From Streptomyces lucensis JCM 4490 (lineage in GTDB: Bacteria > Actinomycetota > Actinomycetes > Streptomycetales > Streptomycetaceae), in NCBI RefSeq assembly GCF_014650035.1, contig NZ_BMUE01000017.1, forward strand, positions 1 through 64,000: a stretch of DNA of 64,000 nt. Direction: 5' to 3'. A program made the position numbers and the translations under genes. Positions 22,777-31,231 of the stretch are shown piece by piece. How positions within the stretch are numbered: the first letter of the stretch is position 1; every line of letters starts with the position of its first letter. Under the pieces are notes generated by a model that was given only the letters and a program-made list of their open reading frames with translations, was not told the DNA's origin and searched no databases.

Positions 22777-24521
22777 CGTACGGCCTCCTCCGCGTCCACC
22801 GCGTCCACGGCGCCCCTGTCCTTCGCGTCTTCCGTGTCCCGTGACACCAGCGCCCGGTACCCGGGCTCCTTGGCGAGCAGCAGCCGGTGCGGGCCGCTCG
22901 CGGCCACCTTGCCGTCGGCCAGGAACACGACCGTGTCCGCGTGGTCCAGCACCAGCGGGGAGGTGGACGTCACCACCGTCGTACGGCCCTCCCGCGCCCG
23001 GCGGAGGCGTTCGGCGACCGTCGCCTCCGTGTGCGCGTCCAGCGCCGAGGTCGGCTCCACGGCGAGCAGCACCTCGGGGTCGGCCAGCAGCGCCCGGACC
23101 AGCCGCATCCGCTGCCGCTGCCCGCCGGAGAGGCTGCGGCCCTGCCCGGCCACCGGCGAGTCCGGCCCCTCGGGCAGCCCGCGTACGACGTCCTCGGCGG
23201 CCGCCGCGTACAGCGCCCGGCCGAGGGCCGCGTCGTCGGCCGGACGCGCCGCGGCCACCACCTCCCGCAGCGGCCCCGCGAACAGGTCGGCCTCGTTGTC
23301 CGCGACCAGGATGCGCTCGCGCACCGCGTCCAGCGGGACCGCGTCGAGCCGTACCCCGCCCCAGGTGGCGTCGGTCGGACCGTACCGGCCGAGCCGGTCG
23401 ACCACGGCGGCGGCCTCGGCGGGGCGGGTGGCGGCCAGCACCGTCAGCCGGCCCGGCGGCACCCGCACCCCGGAGGCGGGATCGTGCAGCTCGGCCGGTC
23501 CGTCGGGCGCGGGCAGGCCGCCCTCGTCCGGCTCCGGCTCCAGCCGCAGCAGCCCCACGACCCGGCGCGCGGCCACCACGCCCCGGTTCAGGTCGTAGGC
23601 CATCATCACGAAGAACGCCACCGGCCCGATCAGCACCGCCACATAGCCGTACACCGACACCAACTCGCCGACGGTGATGGACCCCTGGGCCGCGAGCCGG
23701 GCCGCGAGCCAGGTCACCACCGCCAGGAACAGGGTGGGCAGGCCCACCCCGAGGGCCTGCACCCAGCTGGCCACCGCCCCCACCCGGTAGCCCTGCGCCC
23801 GCAGCCGCTGCGAGTCCGCGCGGAAGGCGTCCGCGAACAGGCCCTTGCCGCCCAGGCCGTTGAGGACGCGCAGGCCGCCCGCGAGATCCGCGATGCGCGC
23901 GGTGAGCACCCCCTGCCGCTCCCGGTACTCGCCCTCCGCGCCCTGCAGACGCCGCGTCAGCGGTCCGGTGAGCAGCGCGACCACCGGCACCCCGAGCAGC
24001 ACCACGGCGGCCAGTGGCGCGGAGAGGGTGAACAGCAGCCCGGCCACCACCGCGTACACCACGACCGAGCCGACACCCGGCCCGACCACGGTCAGAGCCT
24101 GCGCGAGGGTCTGCACGTCGCCGACCCCGATCGTCACCACCTCGCCGGCCCCCGCCCCGCGCGGCAGCGCGGCCCCGAGCCGCGTCACATGTCCCACGAC
24201 CACCTTGACCGTGCGGAAGTTGGCGTCCATCCGCACCCGGGTCATCGTGCGGTGCCGCATGATGCTCAGCCAGGCGTTCACCGCCCCGACCACGAACATC
24301 GCCCCGGCCCACCCGGCCAGCACCCCCAGCCGCCCCGGCACCAGACCGTCGTCCACGGCCCGCGCCGTCATGTACGGCTGCGCGGCCAGCAGCACCATCC
24401 ACGTACTGCCCAGCAGCGCCCCGGCCGCCGACCGCCCCGGCTGGCGCAGCACCAGCCACCACAGATAGCGCCAGCCGCCCCGGGTGTCGGGCGTGCCCGG
24501 GTCCGCGTAGGCGTCGATCAT
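22773..24521 (-). CDS. ABC exporter half-transporter with degenerate Walker A and B
   Basis: About 582 aa. The N-terminal membrane domain (WLVLRQPGRSAAGALLGSTW, then PYMTARAVDDGLVPG) is normal. In the ATPase domain the Walker A loop reads VLAATRPAEAAAV and lacks the GxxGxGK core. Walker B reads LLAVEPTSALD, with valine at the aspartate position. The signature SLSGGQRQR near residue 463 is perfect. So this subunit can supply a signature but probably cannot bind ATP in its own site. Its partner, the overlapping downstream gene, has the reverse defects. ATG 24521 with GGGGGA upstream is preferred over 24569. Substrate unknown. Confidence 0.92.
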   Translation of the reverse strand: MIDAYADPGTPDTRGGWRYLWWLVLRQPGRSAAGALLGSTWMVLLAAQPYMTARAVDDGLVPGRLGVLAGWAGAMFVVGAVNAWLSIMRHRTMTRVRMDANFRTVKVVVGHVTRLGAALPRGAGAGEVVTIGVGDVQTLAQALTVVGPGVGSVVVYAVVAGLLFTLSAPLAAVVLLGVPVVALLTGPLTRRLQGAEGEYRERQGVLTARIADLAGGLRVLNGLGGKGLFADAFRADSQRLRAQGYRVGAVASWVQALGVGLPTLFLAVVTWLAARLAAQGSITVGELVSVYGYVAVLIGPVAFFVMMAYDLNRGVVAARRVVGLLRLEPEPDEGGLPAPDGPAELHDPASGVRVPPGRLTVLAATRPAEAAAVVDRLGRYGPTDATWGGVRLDAVPLDAVRERILVADNEADLFAGPLREVVAAARPADDAALGRALYAAAAEDVVRGLPEGPDSPVAGQGRSLSGGQRQRMRLVRALLADPEVLLAVEPTSALDAHTEATVAERLRRAREGRTTVVTSTSPLVLDHADTVVFLADGKVAASGPHRLLLAKEPGYRALVSRDTEDAKDRGAVDAVDAEEAVR

Positions 24522-24786
24522 CCGTCCCCCGATCCGCTCGGCCTCACCGGGAACGCGGCCCGGCGGCAAACGTCGAACCTATCCAGGGTGGCGACCGCCG
24601 CTCCATCGAATAAAGGGGGCAGCGGCGGGGACGTGAGGGGCTTCGGGCGCACGCCGGGGCGCGGGCACGCGCCAGCTCGCACCGGCCCGGCGCGCGCCTT
24701 CGAACGCGCAGGTCGTAGGACCAACGGCCGAGCGCCGTCCGGCCGAAACTCGGTGGGCGTCGTCGGTGCCGGTCCGTAGGCTCGCG

Positions 24787-26631
24787 ATGATGACCACGAC
24801 ACGTGCAACCCCCGAGGACCGGTCCGCCGTGCGCACCCTGCTGCGCCTGTGGCCGTACGTCCGCCCCGTCCGCGCCCGGCTGTTCACCGCCGCGTTCGTC
24901 GCGGTCGTCGCCTCCTGCACCGGGCTGGTCATCCCGCTCGTGCTGAAGTGGATGGTCGACGGCCCGGTCGCCGACCGGGACCCGGCGGGCGTCTGGCTCG
25001 GCGCGCTGTACCTCCTCCTGCTCGGCATCGCCGAGGCGGTCCTGTTCGGCATAAGACGCTGGCTCGTGGCCCGGCCGCTGTCGCACGTCGAGGCGGAGAT
25101 GCGGGCGGACCTCTACCGGCACCTGCAACGGCTCCCGGTCGCCTTCCACGACCGCTGGGCGTCCGGCCAGCTGCTTTCCCGCGGCACCACCGACCTGATG
25201 CTGCTGCGCATGTTCCTGGCCTTCCCGCTGACCTTCCTGCTGGTCAACGCCGTGACGATCCTCGTCGGCGTGGTGCTGATGCTGGTGCAGGACTGGATGC
25301 TGGGCCTGGTCATCCTCGGGCCCGCCATCCCCGTGATGTGGACCTGCGCGGTCTTCGAGCGGCGCTACGCGAAGGTGGCACGGCTCGCCCAGGACCAGGT
25401 GGGGGACCTGACCACGGTGGTCGAGGAGAGCGTGCTCGGCATCCGCATCATCAAGGGCTTCGGCCGCCACCGCAGCCAGGCGCGGGCGTTCCGCGAGCTG
25501 TCGGGCACCCTGCGCGGCACCGAACTGCGCAAGGCGCGGCTGCTGGCGAGCATCTGGGGTGTCATCGTGACGCTGCCCGAGACGGCGATCGGGGCGGCCC
25601 TGGTGCTGGGAGCGGTCCAGGTGGCCGACGGGGACCTGTCGGCGGGCACACTGGTCGCCTTCCTCAGCACGGCACTCGCGCTGCGGTGGCCGGTGGACTC
25701 CATCGGGTTCCTGCTGGCGATGAGCCAGGAGGCGGCGACGGCGACGGAGCGGTACTTCGAGGTGATGGACGAGGCGCCGGAGGACCCGGCCGGGTCCACC
25801 CGGACCGCCCCCGCACCACCGCCCGCGGCCGCACGGGGACTGCGCTTCGAGGACGTACGGTTCCGCTACCCCGACGCGGACCCCGGCTCCCCGCCCCTGC
25901 TCACCGGCATCGACCTGCACATCCGCCCCGGCGAGTCCCTGGCGCTCGTCGGCGCCACCGGCAGCGGCAAGACGACCCTCACCGCCCTCGTGCCCCGCCT
26001 GCACGAGGTCACCTCCGGCCGCATCACCCTCGACGGCGTCGACATCACCACGATGCCCCGCGAGGAACTGCGCGCGAAGGTCGCGGTGGCCTTCGAGGAA
26101 CCCACGCTCTTCTCCGCCGCCGTCGGCGAGAACGTGCTCATGGGAGCCGCGGACGGCGCGGGGAAGGCGGACCTCGACCGGGCCCTGGCCGTGGCGCAGG
26201 CCGAGTTCGCGCACGCCCTCCCGCGGGGCACCGACACCCGCGTCGGCGAACAGGGCCTCAGCCTCTCGGGCGGCCAGCGCCAGCGTCTGGCACTGGCCCG
26301 CGCTGTGGTCGGCCGGCCCGAGTTCCTGGTGCTGGACGACCCGCTGTCCGCCCTGGACGTGCACACCGAGGCCGCCGTCGAGGCGGCGCTGCGGCAGGTC
26401 CTCGCCGACACCACCGCCCTGATCGTGGCCCACCGCCCGTCCACGGTGCTGCTCGCCGACCGGGTCGCCCTGCTGTCCGGCGGCCGGATCGCCGCCGTCG
26501 GCACCCACCAGGAACTGCTGCGCACCAACCCCGAGTACGCCCACCTGATGTCCGGGGAACATCTGACGTCCGGGGAACATCTGACGTCCGGGGAACACCT
26601 GACGTCCGGGGAACAGGAGGAATCCCGTTGA
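24787..26631 (+). CDS. ABC exporter half-transporter (LSGGQ, Asp in place of catalytic Glu) with repeat tail
   Basis: 614 aa. Membrane domain (LRLWPYVRPVRARLFTAAFV, helices to about residue 310) then ATPase domain: Walker A GATGSGKTT (near 388), signature LSLSGGQRQR (near 491), Walker B LVLDDPLSALD with aspartate where the catalytic glutamate normally is. The C-terminus ends in four copies of a SGEHLT-like hexapeptide, encoded by an 18-bp tandem repeat. ATG 24787 is chosen; the next codon is also ATG. Its TGA overlaps the TTG of the following half-transporter. It forms a heterodimeric exporter with that gene product. The promoter lies in the 265-bp divergent gap shared with the minus-strand pair. 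Confidence 0.93.
   Translation: MMTTTRATPEDRSAVRTLLRLWPYVRPVRARLFTAAFVAVVASCTGLVIPLVLKWMVDGPVADRDPAGVWLGALYLLLLGIAEAVLFGIRRWLVARPLSHVEAEMRADLYRHLQRLPVAFHDRWASGQLLSRGTTDLMLLRMFLAFPLTFLLVNAVTILVGVVLMLVQDWMLGLVILGPAIPVMWTCAVFERRYAKVARLAQDQVGDLTTVVEESVLGIRIIKGFGRHRSQARAFRELSGTLRGTELRKARLLASIWGVIVTLPETAIGAALVLGAVQVADGDLSAGTLVAFLSTALALRWPVDSIGFLLAMSQEAATATERYFEVMDEAPEDPAGSTRTAPAPPPAAARGLRFEDVRFRYPDADPGSPPLLTGIDLHIRPGESLALVGATGSGKTTLTALVPRLHEVTSGRITLDGVDITTMPREELRAKVAVAFEEPTLFSAAVGENVLMGAADGAGKADLDRALAVAQAEFAHALPRGTDTRVGEQGLSLSGGQRQRLALARAVVGRPEFLVLDDPLSALDVHTEAAVEAALRQVLADTTALIVAHRPSTVLLADRVALLSGGRIAAVGTHQELLRTNPEYAHLMSGEHLTSGEHLTSGEHLTSGEQEESR
26551..26614 (+). repeat. 18-bp tandem repeat, about 3.5 copies
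   Basis: The unit TCCGGGGAACATCTGACG occurs at 26551-26568 and 26569-26586, with one base changed at 26587-26604, and as a half copy at 26605-26614. It is in frame and encodes a Ser-Gly-Glu-His-Leu-Thr repeat at the end of the exporter gene, just before the ribosome site of the next gene. Its near-perfect identity suggests recent slippage, so copy number may vary among strains. Confidence 0.95.
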
Positions 26632-28487
26632 CCACCACGACCGCCTCCACCCCCGCCGTCACCGAGGACGACGAACCCACCCGCCCGAAGGACACCGGCG
26701 ACCCCTTCGACCAGGACGTCCTGCCGACCCCGCCCGGCGCCACCGCCGCCCTGCTGCGCTCGCTGCTCGCGCCCATGAAGGCACGCACGGGCCTCACCGT
26801 CCTGCTGCTCCTGCTCCAGCAGGCGGCCGTGCAGGCCGGCCCGCTGCTGGTGGCGTACGCCATCGACCGGGCCGTACCCGCCTTCCGGGACGGCCGCGAC
26901 GGCCCGCTGGTCGCGGTCGGCGCCGGCTACCTGCTGTGCGCCCTCGCCTCCGGCGCGCTGCAGTTCGCGTTCATCGAGGCCTCCGCGCGGGTCAGCCAGG
27001 ACGTGCTGCTCGACCTGCGCGGCCGGATCTTCCGGCACGCGCAGGCACTGAGCGTCGACTTCCACGAGCGGTACACGAGCGGCCGTCTGATCTCCCGCTC
27101 CACCACCGACGTCGAGTCACTGCGCGAACTCCTCGAGGAGGGCCTGCAGGAACTGGTGACCGTCGTGCTGTCCTTCGTCTACATCTCGGCGATGCTGCTG
27201 TGGCTGGACCTCGGTCTCGGCGCGGTCGCGGTGGCCTCCTTCGTGCCGCTGTACCTGCTGGTCCGGCTCTACCAGCGGCGCGCTGGGCGGGTGTACCGGG
27301 CGCGGTCCACGGCGATCGCCGCGGTGATCGTGAAGTTCGTGGAGACCATGAACGGCATCCGCCCGGTGCGCGCCTTCCGCCGGGAGGCCGCCAACGAGTC
27401 CGAGTTCGCCGTCCTCAACCAGCGGCACGAGCGCACCAACGGGGACGCGCTGCTGGAGATGGCCCGCTACGTGGTCGGGTCCCGGCTCGTGGCCAACACG
27501 GCGGTGGCCGGCATCGTGCTGTGGGGCGCCCACCGGGTGGCGTCCGGCTCGCTGGAGCTGGGCGTCCTGGCGGCGGCGGTGCTGTACCTGCGCCGGCTGT
27601 ACGACCCCATCGACCGGCTGGGGATGTTCCTGAACTCCTACCAGTCGGCCGCCGCCTCCCTGGAGAAGATCGCCGGCCTGCTGGCGCAGACCCCGTCGGT
27701 GCCCGAACCGGCTCGGCCGCGCGAGCTGCCGGCGCCGAAGGGCGGGTTCCCGGGCCGCGAGGTCGTCTTCGACGGCGTCCGCTTCGCCTACCGCACCGGC
27801 GGCGAGGTGCTGCCCCGCTTCGACCTCACCCTGCCGGCCGGGCAGACCGTCGCCGTCGTCGGCACCACCGGCGCGGGCAAGTCGACCCTGGCCAAGCTGC
27901 TCGCCCGCTTCTACGACCCCTCCGAGGGCCGCGTCCTGCTGGACGGCACCGACCTGCGCGAGCTGTCCGTGCCGGAACTGCGGCGCGGGGTGGTGATGGT
28001 GACCCAGGAGGCCTTCCTGTTCTCCGGCACGGTCGCGGACAACATCGCGATCGGCCGGCCGGACGCCACCCGGGAGGAGATCGAACAGGCCGCCAAGGCG
28101 ATCGGCGCGCACGAGTTCATCAGCGCGCTGCCCGACGGCTACGACACCGACGTCCGCAAGCGCGGCGGGCGCATCTCGGCCGGCCAGCGCCAGCTGGTCG
28201 CCTTCGCACGCGCGCTGCTCGCCGACCCGGCGGTGCTGATCCTGGACGAGGCGACCAGCTCCCTGGACGTCCCCGGCGAGCGGGCGGTGCAGCGGGCCAT
28301 GGCGACGGTGCTGCGGGGCCGTACGGCCGTGGTGATCGCGCACCGGCTGTCCACCGTGGAGATCGCGGACCGGGTGCTCGTGATGGAGCACGGCCGCATC
28401 GTCGAGGACGGCCACCCGGACGAACTCATCGCCGGCACGGGCCGATTCGCCGACCTGCACAAGGCGTGGCGGGACAGCCTGGCGTGA
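26628..28487 (+). CDS. ABC exporter half-transporter, catalytic partner
   Basis: 619 aa. A charged leader of about 35 residues (EDDEPTRPKDTGDPFDQD) precedes the membrane domain (LLLLLQQAAVQAGPLLVAYA). The ATPase domain has Walker A GTTGAGKST (near 411), signature RISAGQRQLV (near 515), and Walker B LILDEATSSLD with the catalytic glutamate. It pairs with the preceding gene, whose Walker B ends in Asp-Asp. The start is TTG 26628 within TTGA, with AGGAGG 7-8 nt upstream. The apparently longer open frame running into the previous gene is an artefact. Substrate unknown. Confidence 0.94.
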   Translation: MTTTTASTPAVTEDDEPTRPKDTGDPFDQDVLPTPPGATAALLRSLLAPMKARTGLTVLLLLLQQAAVQAGPLLVAYAIDRAVPAFRDGRDGPLVAVGAGYLLCALASGALQFAFIEASARVSQDVLLDLRGRIFRHAQALSVDFHERYTSGRLISRSTTDVESLRELLEEGLQELVTVVLSFVYISAMLLWLDLGLGAVAVASFVPLYLLVRLYQRRAGRVYRARSTAIAAVIVKFVETMNGIRPVRAFRREAANESEFAVLNQRHERTNGDALLEMARYVVGSRLVANTAVAGIVLWGAHRVASGSLELGVLAAAVLYLRRLYDPIDRLGMFLNSYQSAAASLEKIAGLLAQTPSVPEPARPRELPAPKGGFPGREVVFDGVRFAYRTGGEVLPRFDLTLPAGQTVAVVGTTGAGKSTLAKLLARFYDPSEGRVLLDGTDLRELSVPELRRGVVMVTQEAFLFSGTVADNIAIGRPDATREEIEQAAKAIGAHEFISALPDGYDTDVRKRGGRISAGQRQLVAFARALLADPAVLILDEATSSLDVPGERAVQRAMATVLRGRTAVVIAHRLSTVEIADRVLVMEHGRIVEDGHPDELIAGTGRFADLHKAWRDSLA

Positions 28488-28495
28488 TCCCGCGG

Positions 28496-28520
28496 TCCCG
28501 CCCGGGCGCTCCGGGCGGGA
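28496..28520. terminator. Bidirectional hairpin between convergent genes
   Basis: A 9-bp perfect stem, TCCCGCCCG (28496-28504) and CGGGCGGGA (28512-28520), loop 7 nt. It starts 9 bp after the exporter stop and abuts the stop of the minus-strand mannosyltransferase gene, so it can serve both. Confidence 0.75.
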
Positions 28521-29759
28521 TCACGGCACCCCCAGCTCGAACAGGGCGTACCCCGCGTACGAGCCGGAGGCGATGGCGGCGATGCCGAGGAGCGTGCACT
28601 GCAGGGGCAGGCTCAGGCGGCGCAGCGCGCACGCGAGCGGCAGGAACAGCGGGAAGCAGGGCAGCAGGTAGCGGGAGATGTTCGCGACGATCTGCTGGCT
28701 GCCGAGCACCAGGACCAGCGTCAGCACGGTGTAGACGACCAGCACCGCCGGCGGGCGCAGCCGCAGCAGCAGCGGCAGCAGCGCACAGGCGAGCAGGATG
28801 ACGGCGACCGAGATGACGTCCGCGAAGGGATACGCGAAGAGGTAGTCGTTCTTGCCCACCGGCACGGACGTCAGCACGTCCAGGGTCTGCTCGCCGTAGT
28901 CGAAGCTGTGCGCCCAGGCCCCCGACTGCAGCTTGAAGTAGCCGCCCAGGTCGCCCATGCGGTCGCCCACCCACAGCAGGTACCCGAACAGCCCGAGCGG
29001 GGCCAGCGCGGAGGCGAGCAGCGGACGCAGGACGCCGTCCTCGCGGCGGCGCAGTGACAGCAGCGCGGCGACGCCGAGCGCGGCGATCAGCGCGGCGGCG
29101 GTGGGCCGGTTGAGACCGGCCGCGAAGCACAGGACGCCGGCGGTGAGCCAGTGGCGGGTCATGACGGCGTAGCAGACCCACGCGGCGAGCGCCACGTAGA
29201 GGGAGTCGGAGTAGACCGCCCACTCCACGCCCGAACCCGGCCACACCGCCCACAGCCCGGCCGCGGCGAGACCGGCGCGCCGGCCGCCGATCCGCTCGGC
29301 CACGGCGTAGATGCCGAGGGCCGCGGCGAAGCTGGCGACGACCGAGACCAGCAGCCCCGCGCCGTAGGTGCCGAGTCCGGTGACCGCGGAGGTCAGCCGG
29401 ATCAGGGCCGGGTACAGCGGGAAGAACGCCGCCGAGTTGCCCTCCAGCGTGATCAGGCCGTGGGCGCCCGGGATCGGGACGAGCTTCGGGTCGTAGCCGT
29501 GCAGGGCGATCTGCTGGTACCACCAGCCGTCCCAGGTGGCCAGCACGTCCCAGGCGTGCGCCCCGCCGCCGAACCGGGGGTGCTTGGTGCGGTAGTCCCC
29601 TGCCGAGGACAGCAGGTACATGAAGGAGCAGAAGCCGGCCAGCTTCAGCGCGCCGTACAGGGCGAGGACGGGACCGTGCCGGCGCGCGGCGGCCGCGAGG
29701 CGGGCCTCGGGCACGGGTCCGGGAGCCGGGGCCTGCACGTCGGGCAGGGTCGCGGTCAC
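28521..29759 (-). CDS. Integral membrane mannosyltransferase (PIG-V-like, GT-C type)
   Basis: A 412-aa protein with many hydrophobic segments, about ten. It carries the conserved luminal-type motif WDGWWYQQIALHGYD and, shortly after, FFPLYPALIRL. These are typical of bacterial PIG-V/mannosyltransferase-like membrane enzymes that use a polyprenyl-phosphate sugar donor. GTG 29759 overlaps the stop of the family-2 glycosyltransferase gene (GTGA), so donor synthesis and use are probably coupled. It would transfer a hexose to an extracytoplasmic acceptor. The acceptor and sugar are not visible. Confidence 0.85.
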   Translation of the reverse strand: MTATLPDVQAPAPGPVPEARLAAAARRHGPVLALYGALKLAGFCSFMYLLSSAGDYRTKHPRFGGGAHAWDVLATWDGWWYQQIALHGYDPKLVPIPGAHGLITLEGNSAAFFPLYPALIRLTSAVTGLGTYGAGLLVSVVASFAAALGIYAVAERIGGRRAGLAAAGLWAVWPGSGVEWAVYSDSLYVALAAWVCYAVMTRHWLTAGVLCFAAGLNRPTAAALIAALGVAALLSLRRREDGVLRPLLASALAPLGLFGYLLWVGDRMGDLGGYFKLQSGAWAHSFDYGEQTLDVLTSVPVGKNDYLFAYPFADVISVAVILLACALLPLLLRLRPPAVLVVYTVLTLVLVLGSQQIVANISRYLLPCFPLFLPLACALRRLSLPLQCTLLGIAAIASGSYAGYALFELGVP

Positions 29760-30571
29760 GAGGTCATCGCTTTCGGCCGCGGCCGGCGTCGGCTCAGCCG
29801 GCGGCGCATGCGGGCGATCCCGCGCAGGTCGGCCAGTGCGGTGGCGATGATGTCGACGCTGCTGTCGGGGTCGTCGACCCAGTCCACCGGGACCTCGTGG
29901 ATCCGCAGGCCCGCTCGCTCGGCGAGCACCAGCAGCTCGGTGTCGAAGAACCACTCCCCGTCCCGCACCTGCGGCAGCAGCCGCTCGGCGACCTCGCGGC
30001 GCACCGCCTTGAACCCGCACTGCGCGTCCGAGAAGCCGACGGAGAGGGTGCAGCGCAGCAGGACGTTGTAACAGCGGGATATGACCTCGCGCTTGGCCCC
30101 GCGCACCACCCGCGCGCCGGGTGCCAGCCGGGTGCCGATCGCCAGGTCGGAGTGGCCGGATATCAGCGGGGCGACCAGCGGCAGCAGGGCCGTCAGCCCG
30201 GTCGACAGATCCACGTCCAGGTACGCCAGCACGGGTGCCCGGGAGCCGGACCAGGCCGCCCGCAGCGCCCGGCCGCGCCCCTTCTCGGGCAGCCGGAGCG
30301 AGGTCACCTCGGGCAGCTCGGCGGCGAGCCGGGCGGCGATCTGCGGGGTGCGGTCGGTGCTCGCGTTGTCGGCGACCGTGATCCGGTACGGGTACGGGAA
30401 GGTGTCCCGCAGGTGTGTGTGCAGCCGCCGGACGTTCGGCTCCAGGTCCTTCTCCTCGTTGAACACCGGCACGACCACGTCCAGGACGGGCTCATCGTGG
30501 TGCGTCGGCAGGGGCGCGCGCCGGGGCACGGGGGCCACGGCCGGCGGCCGGCCCGGTCGGATGTCTGTCAC
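29756..30571 (-). CDS. Family-2 glycosyltransferase, polyprenol-phosphate-sugar synthase-like
   Basis: 271 aa, GT-A fold. It shows LDVVVPVFNEEKDLEPNVRR, ADNASTDRT (nucleotide site), YLDVDLSTG (DxD metal site) and GFSDAQCGFKAVRRE, with WFFDTELLVLAERAG. These match dolichyl- or polyprenyl-phosphate mannose/glucose synthases without the C-terminal membrane domain. It probably makes a lipid-linked sugar at the cytoplasmic face, used by the overlapping mannosyltransferase. GTG 30571 is the start. The sugar specificity is not evident. It lies downstream of a sigma factor pair on the same strand, separated by 73 bp. Confidence 0.92.
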   Translation of the reverse strand: MTDIRPGRPPAVAPVPRRAPLPTHHDEPVLDVVVPVFNEEKDLEPNVRRLHTHLRDTFPYPYRITVADNASTDRTPQIAARLAAELPEVTSLRLPEKGRGRALRAAWSGSRAPVLAYLDVDLSTGLTALLPLVAPLISGHSDLAIGTRLAPGARVVRGAKREVISRCYNVLLRCTLSVGFSDAQCGFKAVRREVAERLLPQVRDGEWFFDTELLVLAERAGLRIHEVPVDWVDDPDSSVDIIATALADLRGIARMRRRLSRRRPRPKAMTS

Positions 30572-30644
30572 GTGAGTCCCTGTGTGTCGTCAGTGGTCGG
30601 GCGTGCCGGGGCACGCGGGTCGCGGAGGCGGTGGGGCGGGCGCG

Positions 30645-31220
30645 CTAGCCGTTCGGGCCGGCCGGCGAGGAGCGGTCGTCCGACGCCACGGCCGTCTCGC
30701 TCACCCGTGCCCCGGCCGGCGGTGTGGTGCCGGTGTCCGGGGAGCCGGCCGTCGCCGTGGCGGTCGGCGGCCGGTAGCCGGTGGTGGCCGAACTCCCGCT
30801 GGTGATCGGGGGTTCGGAGGTGGCCGGGCCCTCGTCCGGTGGCGCGGAGAGCGACGTCGCGGGCACCGTCGGCGGCGCGCTCGGCGACACCGGTGGCGAG
30901 GACGGCGCGTCCGGTACGGACGTCGGACTGCTCGCGGGCCGCGGCCGCGGTGCGCTGGGCCGGTCCTCGGTGTGGCCGTGCGGCCACAGGAACAGCCCCA
31001 GGCCGAGACCGGCCACCGCCAGTACGGAACCGGCGGCCCGGCGTGCGGCCCGCACCCGGCGGTGCGTCCGCACCCCCGCCCGCAGCCGCTCGCGGCGGCG
31101 GGCGTCGAACGGCGACTGCTCCCGGGTGCCGTGCATCAGCAGCGTCAGCTGCCGCTCGAAGTGGTCCGGACGGTCCAGGTGGTCCGCACCGTCCGGCGTC
31201 AGGTGCTCCATGTGGTCCAT
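30645..31220 (-). CDS. Single-span membrane protein downstream of sigma factor, putative anti-sigma partner
   Basis: A 191-aa protein. The acidic, His-rich N-terminus (MDHMEHLTPDGADHLDRPDH) and basic helix (ARRRERLRAGVRTHRRVRAA) precede one membrane segment (AGSVLAVAGLGLGLFLWP). The outer half is a low-complexity Ser/Pro/Thr tract of about 100 residues. There is no HxxxCxxC zinc anti-sigma motif. It starts 11 bp after the sigma factor gene with GGGAG upstream. Position and topology suggest a regulator that holds the sigma factor at the membrane, but this is inference. The Ser/Thr-rich tract is a plausible target of the glycosyltransferases encoded next. Confidence 0.72.
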   Translation of the reverse strand: MDHMEHLTPDGADHLDRPDHFERQLTLLMHGTREQSPFDARRRERLRAGVRTHRRVRAARRAAGSVLAVAGLGLGLFLWPHGHTEDRPSAPRPRPASSPTSVPDAPSSPPVSPSAPPTVPATSLSAPPDEGPATSEPPITSGSSATTGYRPPTATATAGSPDTGTTPPAGARVSETAVASDDRSSPAGPNG

Positions 31221-31231
31221 GGGTCTCTCCC

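Noticed and set aside
21013..24462. An apparent 1149-aa minus-strand protein spanning both exporter genes
   Set aside because: Its first part is a low-complexity shadow frame of the 22773-24521 gene. The real second gene starts at GTG 22776 in a GTGA overlap.
24849..28487. An apparent 1212-aa plus-strand fusion exporter
   Set aside because: The first half is a shadow frame of the 24787-26631 gene, rich in Arg/Gly/Pro. The true start is TTG 26628 with a good ribosome site.
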